From the NCBI RefSeq assembly GCF_900176565.1, contig NZ_FXEH01000004.1:496001-560000 (forward strand): a stretch of DNA of 64,000 nt, written 5' to 3'. The DNA comes from Thalassobacillus devorans (GTDB lineage: Bacteria; Bacillota; Bacilli; Bacillales; Halobacillaceae). Within the stretch, counting starts at the first letter, position 1; every line of letters starts with the position of its first letter. This document shows, piece after piece, positions 44,414 through 52,185 of this stretch. The position numbers and the translations under genes are program-made. The notes beneath the pieces are model-generated. The model made no database searches, was not told the DNA's origin, and was given only the letters and a program-made list of their open reading frames with translations.

Positions 44414-44656
44414 GCCTAAAATTCAAATTTTTTGTAAAAAAAAGAAAATAGAAGCTTAGACGCAATAAATCCAGATACAATAGGGTGTTTTCGATGAGCA
44501 GCTGCTCAAAACGATACAAGGTATCTCATGAAACTTAAAAAAATTAATAAGCTGGACATTAAAAGATTATGACAAAAATTTTACAAAGAAGTTTTTAAGG
44601 GGGGAGTGAACGGGTACATAAAAAATAAGAATAAAGAGCATGATGGGGGCACAAAT

Positions 44657-44908
44657 ATGAATTTAAAAGAGCAACTATTAGAAAAAGGATATAACAATAT
44701 TGATATTATGGTCATCGACGAAGAGAACAATCAATCGACCATCCCGGATTTGTCTTTGCACAAAATCAACAATTTGGAATATAAGCTGTATCTGGACCCG
44801 AAATCAGTGGATGTCAATTTGGATAATGAGCATCCCTATTTCACAGCAAAACAGCGAAATGAAGAGGGAAGAGATGTTAATATCAAAGGCTTTATCCTGG
44901 AATGGTAA
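44657..44908 (+). CDS. small hypothetical protein
   Basis: 83 residues from ATG 44657 (GGGGGC six bases upstream): MNLKEQLLEKGYNNIDIMVI, an acidic middle, ending NIKGFILEW. A GTG at 44606 in frame would add 17 charged residues behind GGGGGGA but at very short spacing. No family recognised. Followed by a terminator. Confidence 0.6.
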   Translation: MNLKEQLLEKGYNNIDIMVIDEENNQSTIPDLSLHKINNLEYKLYLDPKSVDVNLDNEHPYFTAKQRNEEGRDVNIKGFILEW

Positions 44909-44920
44909 AGCAGAAGAAGG

Positions 44921-44951
44921 CGCGTGTTCTATAAAGGACCGCGTTTTTTTT
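44921..44951 (+). terminator. terminator after small hypothetical gene
   Basis: CGCG-T-GTTCT pairs with AGGAC-CGCG around ATAA, followed by T8. Confidence 0.75.
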
Positions 44952-45007
44952 GTTTTAAAAACATTAAGAGAAGCTAATTATTTCTAATGCGAAAATTAAG
45001 AAATTAG

Positions 45008-45037
45008 TTGACACCTTTTAAACAAACCTCGTATACT
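45008..45037 (+). promoter_or_regulatory. promoter of the Ssu-type ABC operon
   Basis: TTGACA (45008) and TATACT (45032) separated by 18 bases, about 60 bases before the first start codon. Confidence 0.7.
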
Positions 45038-45050
45038 CTATATTAACGAT

Positions 45051-45077
45051 TAATTCCGACTAAATTTATTGGAATAA
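45051..45077 (+). promoter_or_regulatory. CymR-like operator
   Basis: A 27-bp element starts TAATTCCGACTAAATTTATT and ends GGAATAA: ATTCC and GGAAT half-sites 13 bases apart, with the AT-rich centre and length of CymR boxes as I recall them. It begins 13 bases after the -10, covering about +8 to +34, where a bound repressor would block transcription. CymR represses sulfur-acquisition genes when cysteine is plentiful. Confidence 0.55.
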
Positions 45078-45097
45078 TTATATTGGGGTGTGCGTAT

Positions 45098-45877
45098 ATG
45101 TTTTTACAGGTGAACAACGTGGCAAAAACGTTTGCTGAACATGAAGTGTTTTCTGGTATCGACCTTTCCATACACGAGAATCAGTTTGTATCTTTACTTG
45201 GTCCCTCCGGGTGTGGGAAATCTACGTTGCTTTCTATGGTTGCCGGTCTTGAAGCAGCGACAGAAGGGTCGATCAGCCTGGGAGGTAAAACCATCCTGGA
45301 ACCCGGAACTGACCGGGGGATGGTGTTTCAGCAGCCAGCGTTGTTTCCATGGTTGACAGTAAAGGACAATGTGACTTTTCCATTAAAAGATAAATTATCA
45401 AAAAAAGAACAGGATCAAATTGCTGCACACTACTTGAAAATGGTCCACCTTACAAGGTTCAAAGAAGCTTATCCTCATGAATTATCAGGAGGAATGCAGC
45501 AACGGGTAGCGATTGCGCGGGCACTGGCAATGGATCCGAAAGTGTTATTAATGGATGAACCTTTCGGAGCGCTGGATGAACAGACCCGCCATATACTCCA
45601 TGATGAACTGATGAAAATCTTCCAAGAAACGAAAAAGACGATCTTATTCGTTACACACAGCATCCAGGAAGCAATCAAATTATCAGATCGGGTGATTGTG
45701 ATGGGGACACGACCGGGTAGAATCATTGCAGATTTTCCAGTGGATGTGGAACGTCCCCGTCAACGTGATGATTCGCGGGTGATCGAACTGGAGCAGGAAA
45801 TCATGGAACTATTGAAAGGCGAAATCAATAAAGTTTTGAAGGAAGAGTTGGATCATGAAACTAAGCATTTTACTTAA
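45098..45877 (+). CDS. ABC transporter ATP-binding protein, sulfonate/nitrate/taurine type
   Basis: 259 residues. Walker A GPSGCGKST (about residue 39), Q-loop MVFQQPALFPW, signature LSGGMQQR (about 130), Walker B VLLMDEPFGALD, H-loop FVTHS. It belongs to the SsuB/TauB/NrtD group. ATG at 45098 follows GGGGTGTG; an upstream ATG at 45083 is too early. It overlaps the permease start by 23 bases. Confidence 0.92.
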   Translation: MFLQVNNVAKTFAEHEVFSGIDLSIHENQFVSLLGPSGCGKSTLLSMVAGLEAATEGSISLGGKTILEPGTDRGMVFQQPALFPWLTVKDNVTFPLKDKLSKKEQDQIAAHYLKMVHLTRFKEAYPHELSGGMQQRVAIARALAMDPKVLLMDEPFGALDEQTRHILHDELMKIFQETKKTILFVTHSIQEAIKLSDRVIVMGTRPGRIIADFPVDVERPRQRDDSRVIELEQEIMELLKGEINKVLKEELDHETKHFT

Positions 45878-46616
45878 AAGAGTCCTATTCATTGGCGTTT
45901 TGTTGGCGATTTGGCAAGGTGTCTATATGTCTGGATATTTTCCAGCCATTCAGTTCCCGCCACCTACAAAAGTATTTCAGGCCATGGTGGAAGGGTTTGC
46001 TGATGGCAAGCTGGTAAGTGCGCTGCTGGCAAGTTTCAAGCACCTGTTGATTGGTCTTGGTCTTGCAATTGGAATCGGTACATTGATAGGTGTGTTACTC
46101 GGGAAATCAAGACAGGCGGATGAGACAGCGGGGATGTACTTGATTGCCATGCAAAGTATTCCAAGTATTGTATGGGTTCCGCTTGCAATCATGTTGATTG
46201 GGTTGAATGAAACTGCCGTCATATTTGTAGTCGTTCTGGGTGGAACCTTCGTGATGGCACTGAATACGAGAACAGCTATTCACAGCGTTCCTCCTGAATT
46301 CATCAAGGCAGCTAGAACGATGGGGACGAAAGGAATGCGGCTGTTTTTCAAAGTAGAAGTGCCGGCAAGTCTTCCTTATTTCATGAGTGGTATACGGCTG
46401 GCGTGGGCATTCAGCTGGCGAGCATTGATGGCTGGTGAGCTGTTAAGCAACGGCCCGGGATTAGGTTACTCACTCCGGTATGCGATGGATTTCGCACAAA
46501 TGGAGGTTGTCATAGGAATTATTATTATTGTTGGTGTGATTGGATCTGTTGTCGATCAGCTTTTTTTCTCGAAAATGGAGAAGAAAGTGATGAGGCGATG
46601 GGGATTATTAAAATAA
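45855..46616 (+). CDS. ABC transporter permease, sulfonate/nitrate/taurine type
   Basis: 253 residues, six membrane segments, with the EAA loop DIKAARTMGT-like FIKAARTMGTKGMRLFFKVE and ASLPYFMSGIRLAWAFSW. Typical SsuC/TauC fold. Start overlaps the end of the ATPase gene, and the substrate-binding protein follows after 19 bases. Confidence 0.92.
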   Translation: MKLSILLKRVLFIGVLLAIWQGVYMSGYFPAIQFPPPTKVFQAMVEGFADGKLVSALLASFKHLLIGLGLAIGIGTLIGVLLGKSRQADETAGMYLIAMQSIPSIVWVPLAIMLIGLNETAVIFVVVLGGTFVMALNTRTAIHSVPPEFIKAARTMGTKGMRLFFKVEVPASLPYFMSGIRLAWAFSWRALMAGELLSNGPGLGYSLRYAMDFAQMEVVIGIIIIVGVIGSVVDQLFFSKMEKKVMRRWGLLK

Positions 46617-46635
46617 TTTAAAGAGGTGAATAGAT

Positions 46636-47640
46636 ATGAAAAAGTGGTTGTCTTTATTATCTGTGGTTGTCTTAGGATTGATTTTAACAGCTTGTGGGAC
46701 GAGTGAATCTGCATCTGGCAGTAAGGGAAAAAATGATAAAATTGTCATTGGGTATTTCCCGAATATTAACCATGTGGCAGGCATGGTGGCGGAAGAGAAG
46801 GAATTATATGAACAGACACTGCCTGATGGCACAGAAGTCGAATATAAGTACTTCCCGGATGGTTCGGCATTTATGACTGCAATAGAAACAGGTGAAATAC
46901 AAGGTGGTCTTGTAGGGCCAGGACCTGCGATGAACCATTATATGAGTGGGGCAGAAATCAATATTGTAGCGGCTGGTTCGACAGGTGGAACGGTCATCAT
47001 GGCCCGGGAAGGCTCGGGAATTGAGTCACCGGAACAGCTTAAGGATTCTACATTTGTTTCCCCGCGCGTAGGTTGCACGCATGACGTACAATTCGAGGCC
47101 TTGATGATGAGAGAGTATGACCTGAAATCGGATCGGTTAAAGGGTGAAATGAAACACGTTACCGGGAAACCGGCGACTTATTCCCAATTATTTGCCAGCA
47201 AGCGAATCGATGCAGCCGCTGTACCAGAGCCATGGGCATCAAAAATTGAGGAAGAAGGGCATGGAAAAGTATTAGTTGAAGGAGATGACGTGGCATTCAA
47301 CGATACCCTGCCTGCAGCTGTGTTTGTAACAAGTTCAGAGTTAAAAGAGAATGACCCGGAACTAGTGCAACATATGGTGGATGCTCATAAAGAAGCGACT
47401 ACATTTATTCAGGATAATCCGGAAGAAGCGAAAGAAATTGCTATCAAGAAGATCAAAGACATTACCGAACAGGAATTATCCGCAACTGTTATCGACAGTG
47501 CATGGGAACGTATTGATTTCACCTATGAAGTTAAACTGGAAGATTTGGAAGCATTTGCAGCAGCTTCCTTTGAATTAGAGTTCCTGAAAGAACATCCAGA
47601 CCTAGACGGACTGGTTGATACCACATTTATTGAAGAATAA
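46636..47640 (+). CDS. substrate-binding lipoprotein of the Ssu-type ABC transporter
   Basis: 334 residues. Lipoprotein signal with LTAC lipobox (Cys about residue 21). The body is an NMT1/SsuA-like type II binding protein: IVIGYFPNINHVAGMVA, EIQGGLVGPGPAMNHYMSG, AAAVPEPWASKIEEEG. Likely ligands are alkanesulfonates or similar organosulfur compounds, given the CymR-like operator. No desulfonating SsuD/TauD enzyme is adjacent. Confidence 0.88.
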   Translation: MKKWLSLLSVVVLGLILTACGTSESASGSKGKNDKIVIGYFPNINHVAGMVAEEKELYEQTLPDGTEVEYKYFPDGSAFMTAIETGEIQGGLVGPGPAMNHYMSGAEINIVAAGSTGGTVIMAREGSGIESPEQLKDSTFVSPRVGCTHDVQFEALMMREYDLKSDRLKGEMKHVTGKPATYSQLFASKRIDAAAVPEPWASKIEEEGHGKVLVEGDDVAFNDTLPAAVFVTSSELKENDPELVQHMVDAHKEATTFIQDNPEEAKEIAIKKIKDITEQELSATVIDSAWERIDFTYEVKLEDLEAFAAASFELEFLKEHPDLDGLVDTTFIEE

Positions 47641-47681
47641 GAAGTTTAAGTGATCTCGATAATAACTATATAAATCAATCG

Positions 47682-47720
47682 AATAAAGCTTAGAGCGCCT
47701 TTAGCGCTCTAAGCTTTATT
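47682..47720 (+). terminator. terminator of the Ssu-type ABC operon
   Basis: AATAAAGCTTAGAGCGC and GCGCTCTAAGCTTTATT form a perfect 17-bp stem around CTTTA. Confidence 0.88.
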
Positions 47721-47805
47721 TATGCACATGATTTCTATATGAAATCTCCAATTATGCAATAAGATTCAGGAAAAAGGTGACACTAACGAGAAAGGAGGGT
47801 TTAGG

Positions 47806-48441
47806 ATGAAAGTTCGTATAGTATGGAGTCTTTTGACTATTTTCATGCTTTGGGCCGGAGCGGCGGGAAATGTCCAGGCAAAAGAGGGCATGCTCTATGA
47901 AATGAAAAACTTGGATGAAGTCGACAATCAAAGGGAAATTCATATTCAATATCCGGAATTTACTGGTTTGAAGGATCTGTCATTTCAAGAGAAGTTGAAT
48001 GGGTTGATTGAAAAGAGCGTGAACGGATATATAGCCGAAGTTAAAGAAGCAGCAGAAAGTCAGGACTTCCCCGTTCGTTTTTTTGGAGAGACGACGGTAA
48101 TGCAGGATAAGAATTTCTTCTCTATCCTTATGTCGTCCAGTCTTTCCCGAGGAAATACGTTCAGCGGAGATGTTGAATCGTTCAATTTTTATAATCAGGA
48201 AAAAGCTCAACTAATTTCTTTGATGGACATCATGGACTTAGACAAAATTGATAAGGAAGTACAAGCACAGCTGAATGATAAACCTGAACAATTTTTTGTG
48301 GAAGATTTCCGGGGAGTAAGGCCGGAGACTGCTTTTTATATACAAGGTGGCGAGCTCGTATTGATTTTCAATAAATATGAAATTGCACCAGGAGTCTATG
48401 GAAATCCGGAAATCAAAATGCCCGTTAATCACACGTATTAA
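47806..48441 (+). CDS. secreted DUF4163/DUF3298-type protein
   Basis: 211 residues. Signal peptide RIVWSLLTIFMLWAGAAG with NVQAKE cleavage region; then a PdaC/RsiV-like module: REIHIQYPEFTGL, SFQEKLNGLIEK (DUF4163-type) and LIFNKYEIAPGVYGNPEIKM (DUF3298-type). In PdaC and RsiV this module is extracytoplasmic; in RsiV it binds lysozyme. There is no deacetylase domain or TM anchor here, so it is a free-standing module of unknown role. AAAGGAGG precedes the ATG. Confidence 0.8.
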   Translation: MKVRIVWSLLTIFMLWAGAAGNVQAKEGMLYEMKNLDEVDNQREIHIQYPEFTGLKDLSFQEKLNGLIEKSVNGYIAEVKEAAESQDFPVRFFGETTVMQDKNFFSILMSSSLSRGNTFSGDVESFNFYNQEKAQLISLMDIMDLDKIDKEVQAQLNDKPEQFFVEDFRGVRPETAFYIQGGELVLIFNKYEIAPGVYGNPEIKMPVNHTY

Positions 48442-48453
48442 GACAAAAAAGTG

Positions 48454-48477
48454 CCGCTATCCCAATGGGAAAGCGGC
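48454..48477. terminator. hairpin after the DUF4163/DUF3298 gene
   Basis: CCGCT-A-TCCCA pairs with TGGGA-A-AGCGG. On the plus strand no T-run follows; on the minus strand TTTTTT follows, so it can stop leftward transcription too. Confidence 0.6.
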
Positions 48478-48558
48478 CAATCTGATTGTCTAATTGATTC
48501 ATTTCAGGGGAGGAATCAATACATTCAGTATTTTTAAGACAATCACTTATAAACAGTA

Positions 48559-48740
48559 TTGTCCACATCCCTAACCTTTTATACATAAATCATCGCGTGA
48601 TTTATCAACATTATTCACAACCCATGTGGACAAATCGGTCAACAATTTATTAACAATGGGGGAGGTCAATAAAATAGGCTTGTGAACGGTTTACCCACAA
48701 AAGGTCTTTTTGTGTGGATAAGTATTGTTAAAAGGTTAGG
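48559..48740. other. cluster of DnaA-box-like sequences bracketed by a 12-bp inverted repeat
   Basis: Against TTATCCACA: a perfect box on the minus strand at 48713-48721 and single-mismatch boxes at 48559 (TTGTCCACA), 48602 (TTATCAACA), 48611 (TTATTCACA), 48625 (reverse TTGTCCACA) and 48691 (TTACCCACA); a two-mismatch copy lies at 48647. CCTAACCTTTTA (48570-48581) and its exact reverse complement (48729-48740) frame the group. The 344-bp gap contains no gene. It resembles the non-origin DnaA-box clusters of B. subtilis; no dnaA/dnaN nearby, so it is not the usual oriC. Confidence 0.65.
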
Positions 48741-48785
48741 TATGCTGGTTTGTTAAGTATATACCCCATTTTAATAAATATAATC

Positions 48786-48908
48786 CTATGATTTTTTAGA
48801 ACGTTGATAAATTTTATTTGCCTGTTTAAAATCTCTGCCATAGAGCACTTCCTGTGTTTTCGAAAGGGCGCCTTTTGCCGCTTTTGTCTGTCCTTGTTTT
48901 GCCTTCAC
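48786..48908 (-). CDS. yfhE: YfhE-like small protein
   Basis: 40 residues: MKAKQGQTKAAKGALSKTQE then VLYGRDFKQANKIYQRSKKS. LSKTQEVLY-x2-DFK matches the YfhE family as I recall it. GTG at 48908 has AAGGAGG 8 bases upstream. The position next to the yfhF-recX-yfhH stretch agrees with B. subtilis gene order. Function unknown. Confidence 0.7.
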   Translation of the reverse strand: MKAKQGQTKAAKGALSKTQEVLYGRDFKQANKIYQRSKKS

Positions 48909-48966
48909 AATTAAAACCTCCTTATTATCTACAGCCTCTCCAATTCTGGCGAATCTATACTAAATA

Positions 48967-49000
48967 TAAAAAGCCTAAGCGGTGGTATCGGCTTAGGCTT
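48967..49000 (-). terminator. terminator of the GNAT gene
   Basis: Minus strand: AAGCCTAAGC and GCTTAGGCTT form a perfect 10-bp stem overlapping the stop codon, followed by TTTTATATT. Confidence 0.8.
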
Positions 49001-49541
49001 CGAGAGCTTCTTCAGATTCTTCTCCACTGTAGTAATGGAAGAGGTATTGTTCTTTAGTAATGGCAAACAGGTCATAAACGTCTTCTTTTTCATTGATACG
49101 CCCATAAATTTCTGGATAATCTTCATTGGCATGGGTGACGTATGGGAGTTTCAAAGCAGCTTTCATGGACCGAGGGTTGTTCCGGCGGATTTTCATGAAG
49201 ATTGCTTCGATATCAAGTTGAAAAAACAATTCTTCGAAAAAAGCTTCTTTTGCGGGCCGGTTGTAGCCTTTTCCGAAATACGGCTGGCCGATCCATGTGG
49301 CCAGAAAGCCTTTGTTATCCGTGATATCGAAAAGGTTGATTGTTCCAATTGGCTGGTTCCATTCATCCATAATTGTCCGGGATATGAGCTCACCGTTTTC
49401 TTCCGCTTCAATCGTCTGCCTGGTCAAAAAGTAAAATTCATCACTGGAGTAGGCTTTATGACGGACGTAGGGGAAGACTTCCGGATGGCTCATCAGCTCA
49501 AACAATACAGGTGCATCATGCAAATCACGCTTTTTCAACAT
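48993..49541 (-). CDS. GNAT-family N-acetyltransferase (RimJ/RimL-like) behind a structured leader
   Basis: 182 residues. RimJ/RimL-type layout: PVLFELMSHPEVFPYVRH at the N-terminus, QPIGTINLFDITD, an acetyl-CoA loop IGQPYFGKGYNRPAKEAFFE and IRRNNPRSMKAALKL. The C-terminal part (DYPEIYGRINEKEDVYDLFA) is atypical. Acceptor unknown. The ATG is 8 bases after AAGGAGGG, and that SD forms the 3' arm of the leader's terminator hairpin, so translation as well as transcription may depend on leader folding. Confidence 0.85.
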   Translation of the reverse strand: MLKKRDLHDAPVLFELMSHPEVFPYVRHKAYSSDEFYFLTRQTIEAEENGELISRTIMDEWNQPIGTINLFDITDNKGFLATWIGQPYFGKGYNRPAKEAFFEELFFQLDIEAIFMKIRRNNPRSMKAALKLPYVTHANEDYPEIYGRINEKEDVYDLFAITKEQYLFHYYSGEESEEALEA

Positions 49542-49542
49542 T

Positions 49543-49572
49543 AAAAAACCCTCCTTATCTGCAAAAGGAGGG
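49543..49572 (-). terminator. leader terminator upstream of the GNAT gene
   Basis: Minus strand: CCCTCCTT and AAGGAGGG form a perfect 8-bp stem around a TTGCAGAT-type loop, followed by TTTTTT and the GNAT ATG. Its 5' arm can alternatively pair with GAGGG 43 bases upstream, giving a terminator/antiterminator choice; its 3' arm is the SD. Confidence 0.75.
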
Positions 49573-49757
49573 CAGTCGGGTCGTAGGGAAAGGAACCTGC
49601 TGTGGACGCGACCACCCTCGAATTTTTATCAATTGCTCACAAAAATCCGGGGTGGGAATCGAACCCACTAGAACCAGTCAAGCTGGTGGCGCACCATTTG
49701 CCTTCCCATACTCCGCTCTATGAAAAATCTTTGATTTTCTCAGATCGTTGGATTAAT
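49543..49757 (-). ncRNA. structured leader RNA with tRNA-like domain, unidentified class
   Basis: Read on the minus strand from a -10-like TATGAT (49761-49756) to the GNAT start. A T-arm-like stem-loop GTGGGTTCGATTCCCAC (49668-49652), a stem ACCAG-CTTGA-CTGGT just 5' of it, GGTGCGCC upstream, then AGGGTGG-TCGCG (49618-49607) resembling a shortened T-box sequence. No 5' strand pairs with the CCCGGAT after the T-arm, so it is not an intact tRNA. GAGGG (49619-49615) can pair with CCCTC (49572-49568), which is also an arm of the terminator. Confidence 0.6.
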
Positions 49758-49889
49758 CATAATCGATTTCGAAAGAAAAATAAATAGGCATTTGACTAAT
49801 TTTTTTATTTATTTTTTCAACAAATTATGGCAACAATTAATCAGTCATGAATCCTTGTATTGGCAGGGGGAGCCTCCGCCTTTATCCAA

Positions 49890-51011
49890 TTATTTTCTAT
49901 ATATAATATCCCCGTTTACCATTGTCCATAATGGCTTGGACATGTATTCGAACGGGTGGCCATTCCAAAGAACGAGGTCAGCGTCTTTACCTCGCTCGAT
50001 AGAACCGACGCGGTGGTCGACACCGAGGTTTCTGGCGGGTGTGATCGTAATTCCTTCTAGCGCTGTTTCGATATCTAACCCTTCTCTGGTAGCCAGGGCA
50101 GCACAAATATTCAAGTATTGGATGGGAGTATAGGGGTGATCGGTCGTTATAGACACCTTAATGCCGCTGCTTGCCAGCGTATGGTAGGTCGCCCATGTTT
50201 TATTTTTCAATTCGATTTTGGATCGTCTCGTAAAAGTCGGCCCTACCGATACTTGTAAATCACGCCCTTGCAGCTCTTCAGCAATCAAGTGACCTTCCGT
50301 ACAATGTTCGATGCGAAGGTCAAGGTTAAATTCATCTGCAAAACGGATAGCACTTAGAATATCATCCGCACGATGGGCGTGGATCCGTACAGGGATTTCC
50401 CGCTCTAACACTCGGACAATTGGTTTTACTCGTAAATCATCAGGGTTATCAGCATGCTTGGCGTGGTAAAATGTTTCTCGCAGCATCCCCATGATGCCGA
50501 GCCTTGTAATGGAATCATTTCGGGAAGTGGAATGAACACGCTTTGGATTCTCTCCAAGTGCAAGCTTCAGTCCGGCTGTATCACGGAGCAGCATGCCAGC
50601 TATATTTTTTCCGTTATTTTTGATGACGGAGGTCATACCTCCAATGATATTGGCACTGCCAGGCATAATGTGAGCGGTTGTAACACCGGCACGGATGGCA
50701 TCAGCGAACGCTGGATCAAGAGGGTGGGCTCCGTCCATGGCTCGTAAGTGTGGCGTCATTGCTTCGATCGTTTCATTGGCGTCACTTCCTGCCCAGCCTG
50801 TACCTTCGTCATATAACCCTAAATGGGTATGAACATCTATGAATCCGGGAAAAAGCATGTTTTGCTTTCCGTCTATGAGGTGTGCGTTCTCGGGAGCCTT
50901 TATACTCCTTCCGAAATCCACAATTTTATTTCCTTCAATTAAAACTTGCCCGTTATCAATCCGCGGGGAAGTCACTGGGAAAAGCGTCACATTGGTTATT
51001 AGAGTTTGCAT
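49890..51011 (-). CDS. metal-dependent amidohydrolase (imidazolonepropionase-like group)
   Basis: 373 residues, amidohydrolase-superfamily TIM barrel. The HxH motif is DVHTHLGLYDEG (about residue 60); later metal-site candidates are RIHAHRADD, RIEHCTEGH and TTDHPYTP. The N-terminal and C-terminal beta-sandwich parts (NVTLFPVTSPRID, GSIERGKDADLVLWNGHPFE) are typical. Substrate unknown. A weak SD (AAAGGCAAG) precedes the ATG. Downstream lies the leader RNA of the GNAT gene. Confidence 0.87.
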   Translation of the reverse strand: MQTLITNVTLFPVTSPRIDNGQVLIEGNKIVDFGRSIKAPENAHLIDGKQNMLFPGFIDVHTHLGLYDEGTGWAGSDANETIEAMTPHLRAMDGAHPLDPAFADAIRAGVTTAHIMPGSANIIGGMTSVIKNNGKNIAGMLLRDTAGLKLALGENPKRVHSTSRNDSITRLGIMGMLRETFYHAKHADNPDDLRVKPIVRVLEREIPVRIHAHRADDILSAIRFADEFNLDLRIEHCTEGHLIAEELQGRDLQVSVGPTFTRRSKIELKNKTWATYHTLASSGIKVSITTDHPYTPIQYLNICAALATREGLDIETALEGITITPARNLGVDHRVGSIERGKDADLVLWNGHPFEYMSKPLWTMVNGDIIYRK

Positions 51012-51139
51012 GATTTTTCTTGCCTTTCTGCTGGTTGATTTTTTTTCTATTACAACTCTATTATATGCGAAGATTTACTGGAAGAGTATGTTAAAAAAAT
51101 GCCTCGGGGGCATTTATGTGAATAATTGAAACCAAATAA

Positions 51140-51168
51140 AACGATCAGGAGAGTTTCTCCTAATCGTT
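51140..51168 (-). terminator. terminator of yfhF
   Basis: Minus strand: AACGATTAGGAG and CTCCTGATCGTT form a 12-bp stem with one mismatch across the stop codon, followed by TTAT. Confidence 0.65.
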
Positions 51169-52065
51169 AAAAATGTCTTGCAAGGCTGGTTTTAAATCAG
51201 GATATTTAAAATCATAACCATAGGCGATCGCTTTTTTAGGAATGACATGCTGGCCATCCAGGAGGAGGGTGCTCATGTCTCCAAGTGCTGTCTTGATAGC
51301 AAAAGAGGGGGCGAGGAGCCAATGGGGACGGTTCAGTACGTCACCAAGCGTTTTTCCGAAATCTTTATTACGTTTCGGGTGCGGGGCAGTCGCATTAACC
51401 GGACCGACAACCTCTTTGTTGGAAATAGCAAAGTCGATCAGCCCGACGACATCATCGATGTGAATCCATGATAGCCACTGCTCTCCTGTACCAACTTTTC
51501 CTCCAGCCATCACTTTGTAAGGGATAGCCATTTTAGGCAATGCTCCCTCTTCACCAAGAATGATACCGAATCGTAAGTAAACCGTACGTACACCCTCGTC
51601 TGCGGCCTGGGATGCACGTTTTTCCCATTCTGTGACGACATTTGCGAGGAATCCGCTCCCTGGAGTGGTCGTATCTTCGGTGAATGTTTCCGTCATAGAA
51701 TTACCGTAAAAACCTACGGCTGAAGCATTAACGAGTACTTCCGGTTTTTTCTTCAACTTTTTGACAAGTTCTAAGATGCCCTCTGTTGCTTTAATCCGGC
51801 TTTCTAAAATGCTGCGTTTTCGTTCTTCGGTCCATCTTCCACTATTTAACGATTCTCCAGCCAAATTGACAATGGCATCCACCTCATCTAATTGAGAGTC
51901 TGGGGTGTATTCCGGTTTTAACCAGCCAATATATTTGATGTTCGTGGTATCTTTATGTTTTTCTGGGCTGCGGGTCAATACATAAACCTCATGACCTTCT
52001 AAAACCAGGTGGTTGGTCAACTGCTGACCAACAAATCCTGTACCGCCTGTTACTGCAATTTTCAT
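51160..52065 (-). CDS. yfhF: SDR39U1/YfhF-type epimerase family protein (TIGR01777)
   Basis: 301 residues, extended SDR: GGTGFVGQQLTNHLVLEGHE, IVNLAGESLNSGRWTEERKR, SAVGFYGNSMTETFTED, SWIHIDDVVGLIDFAI and the C-terminal DUF1731 region with LLDGQHVIPKKAIAYGYDF. Its substrate is not established; relatives are annotated NAD-sugar epimerases. Adjacent to recX as in B. subtilis. AAGGGAGG precedes the ATG. Confidence 0.92.
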   Translation of the reverse strand: MKIAVTGGTGFVGQQLTNHLVLEGHEVYVLTRSPEKHKDTTNIKYIGWLKPEYTPDSQLDEVDAIVNLAGESLNSGRWTEERKRSILESRIKATEGILELVKKLKKKPEVLVNASAVGFYGNSMTETFTEDTTTPGSGFLANVVTEWEKRASQAADEGVRTVYLRFGIILGEEGALPKMAIPYKVMAGGKVGTGEQWLSWIHIDDVVGLIDFAISNKEVVGPVNATAPHPKRNKDFGKTLGDVLNRPHWLLAPSFAIKTALGDMSTLLLDGQHVIPKKAIAYGYDFKYPDLKPALQDIFND

Positions 52066-52185
52066 CTAAGATTCCTCCCTTTATGAGGTTTGGTTAAATT
52101 TTACTTTAATTAGCCGGAAAATGCGATTCGTACAATTGTCCGTGGGATCGTTCATCATGATAAAATAAACAAGAGGTGAAAAGTT

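Noticed and set aside
48559-48740. Chromosomal replication origin
   Set aside because: No dnaA, dnaN, recF or rpmH nearby and no obvious DnaA-trio/AT-rich unwinding element; treated as a non-origin DnaA-box cluster.
49640-49725. A tRNA gene on the minus strand, because of the T-arm GTTCGATTCCCAC
   Set aside because: No acceptor 5' strand complementary to CCCGGAT and no canonical anticodon loop with U33; reported as a tRNA-like leader instead.
49511-49787. Two plus-strand open frames of 60-70 codons over the leader RNA
   Set aside because: Their peptides are the usual antisense readings of a T-arm-like sequence; no SD and no conservation expected.
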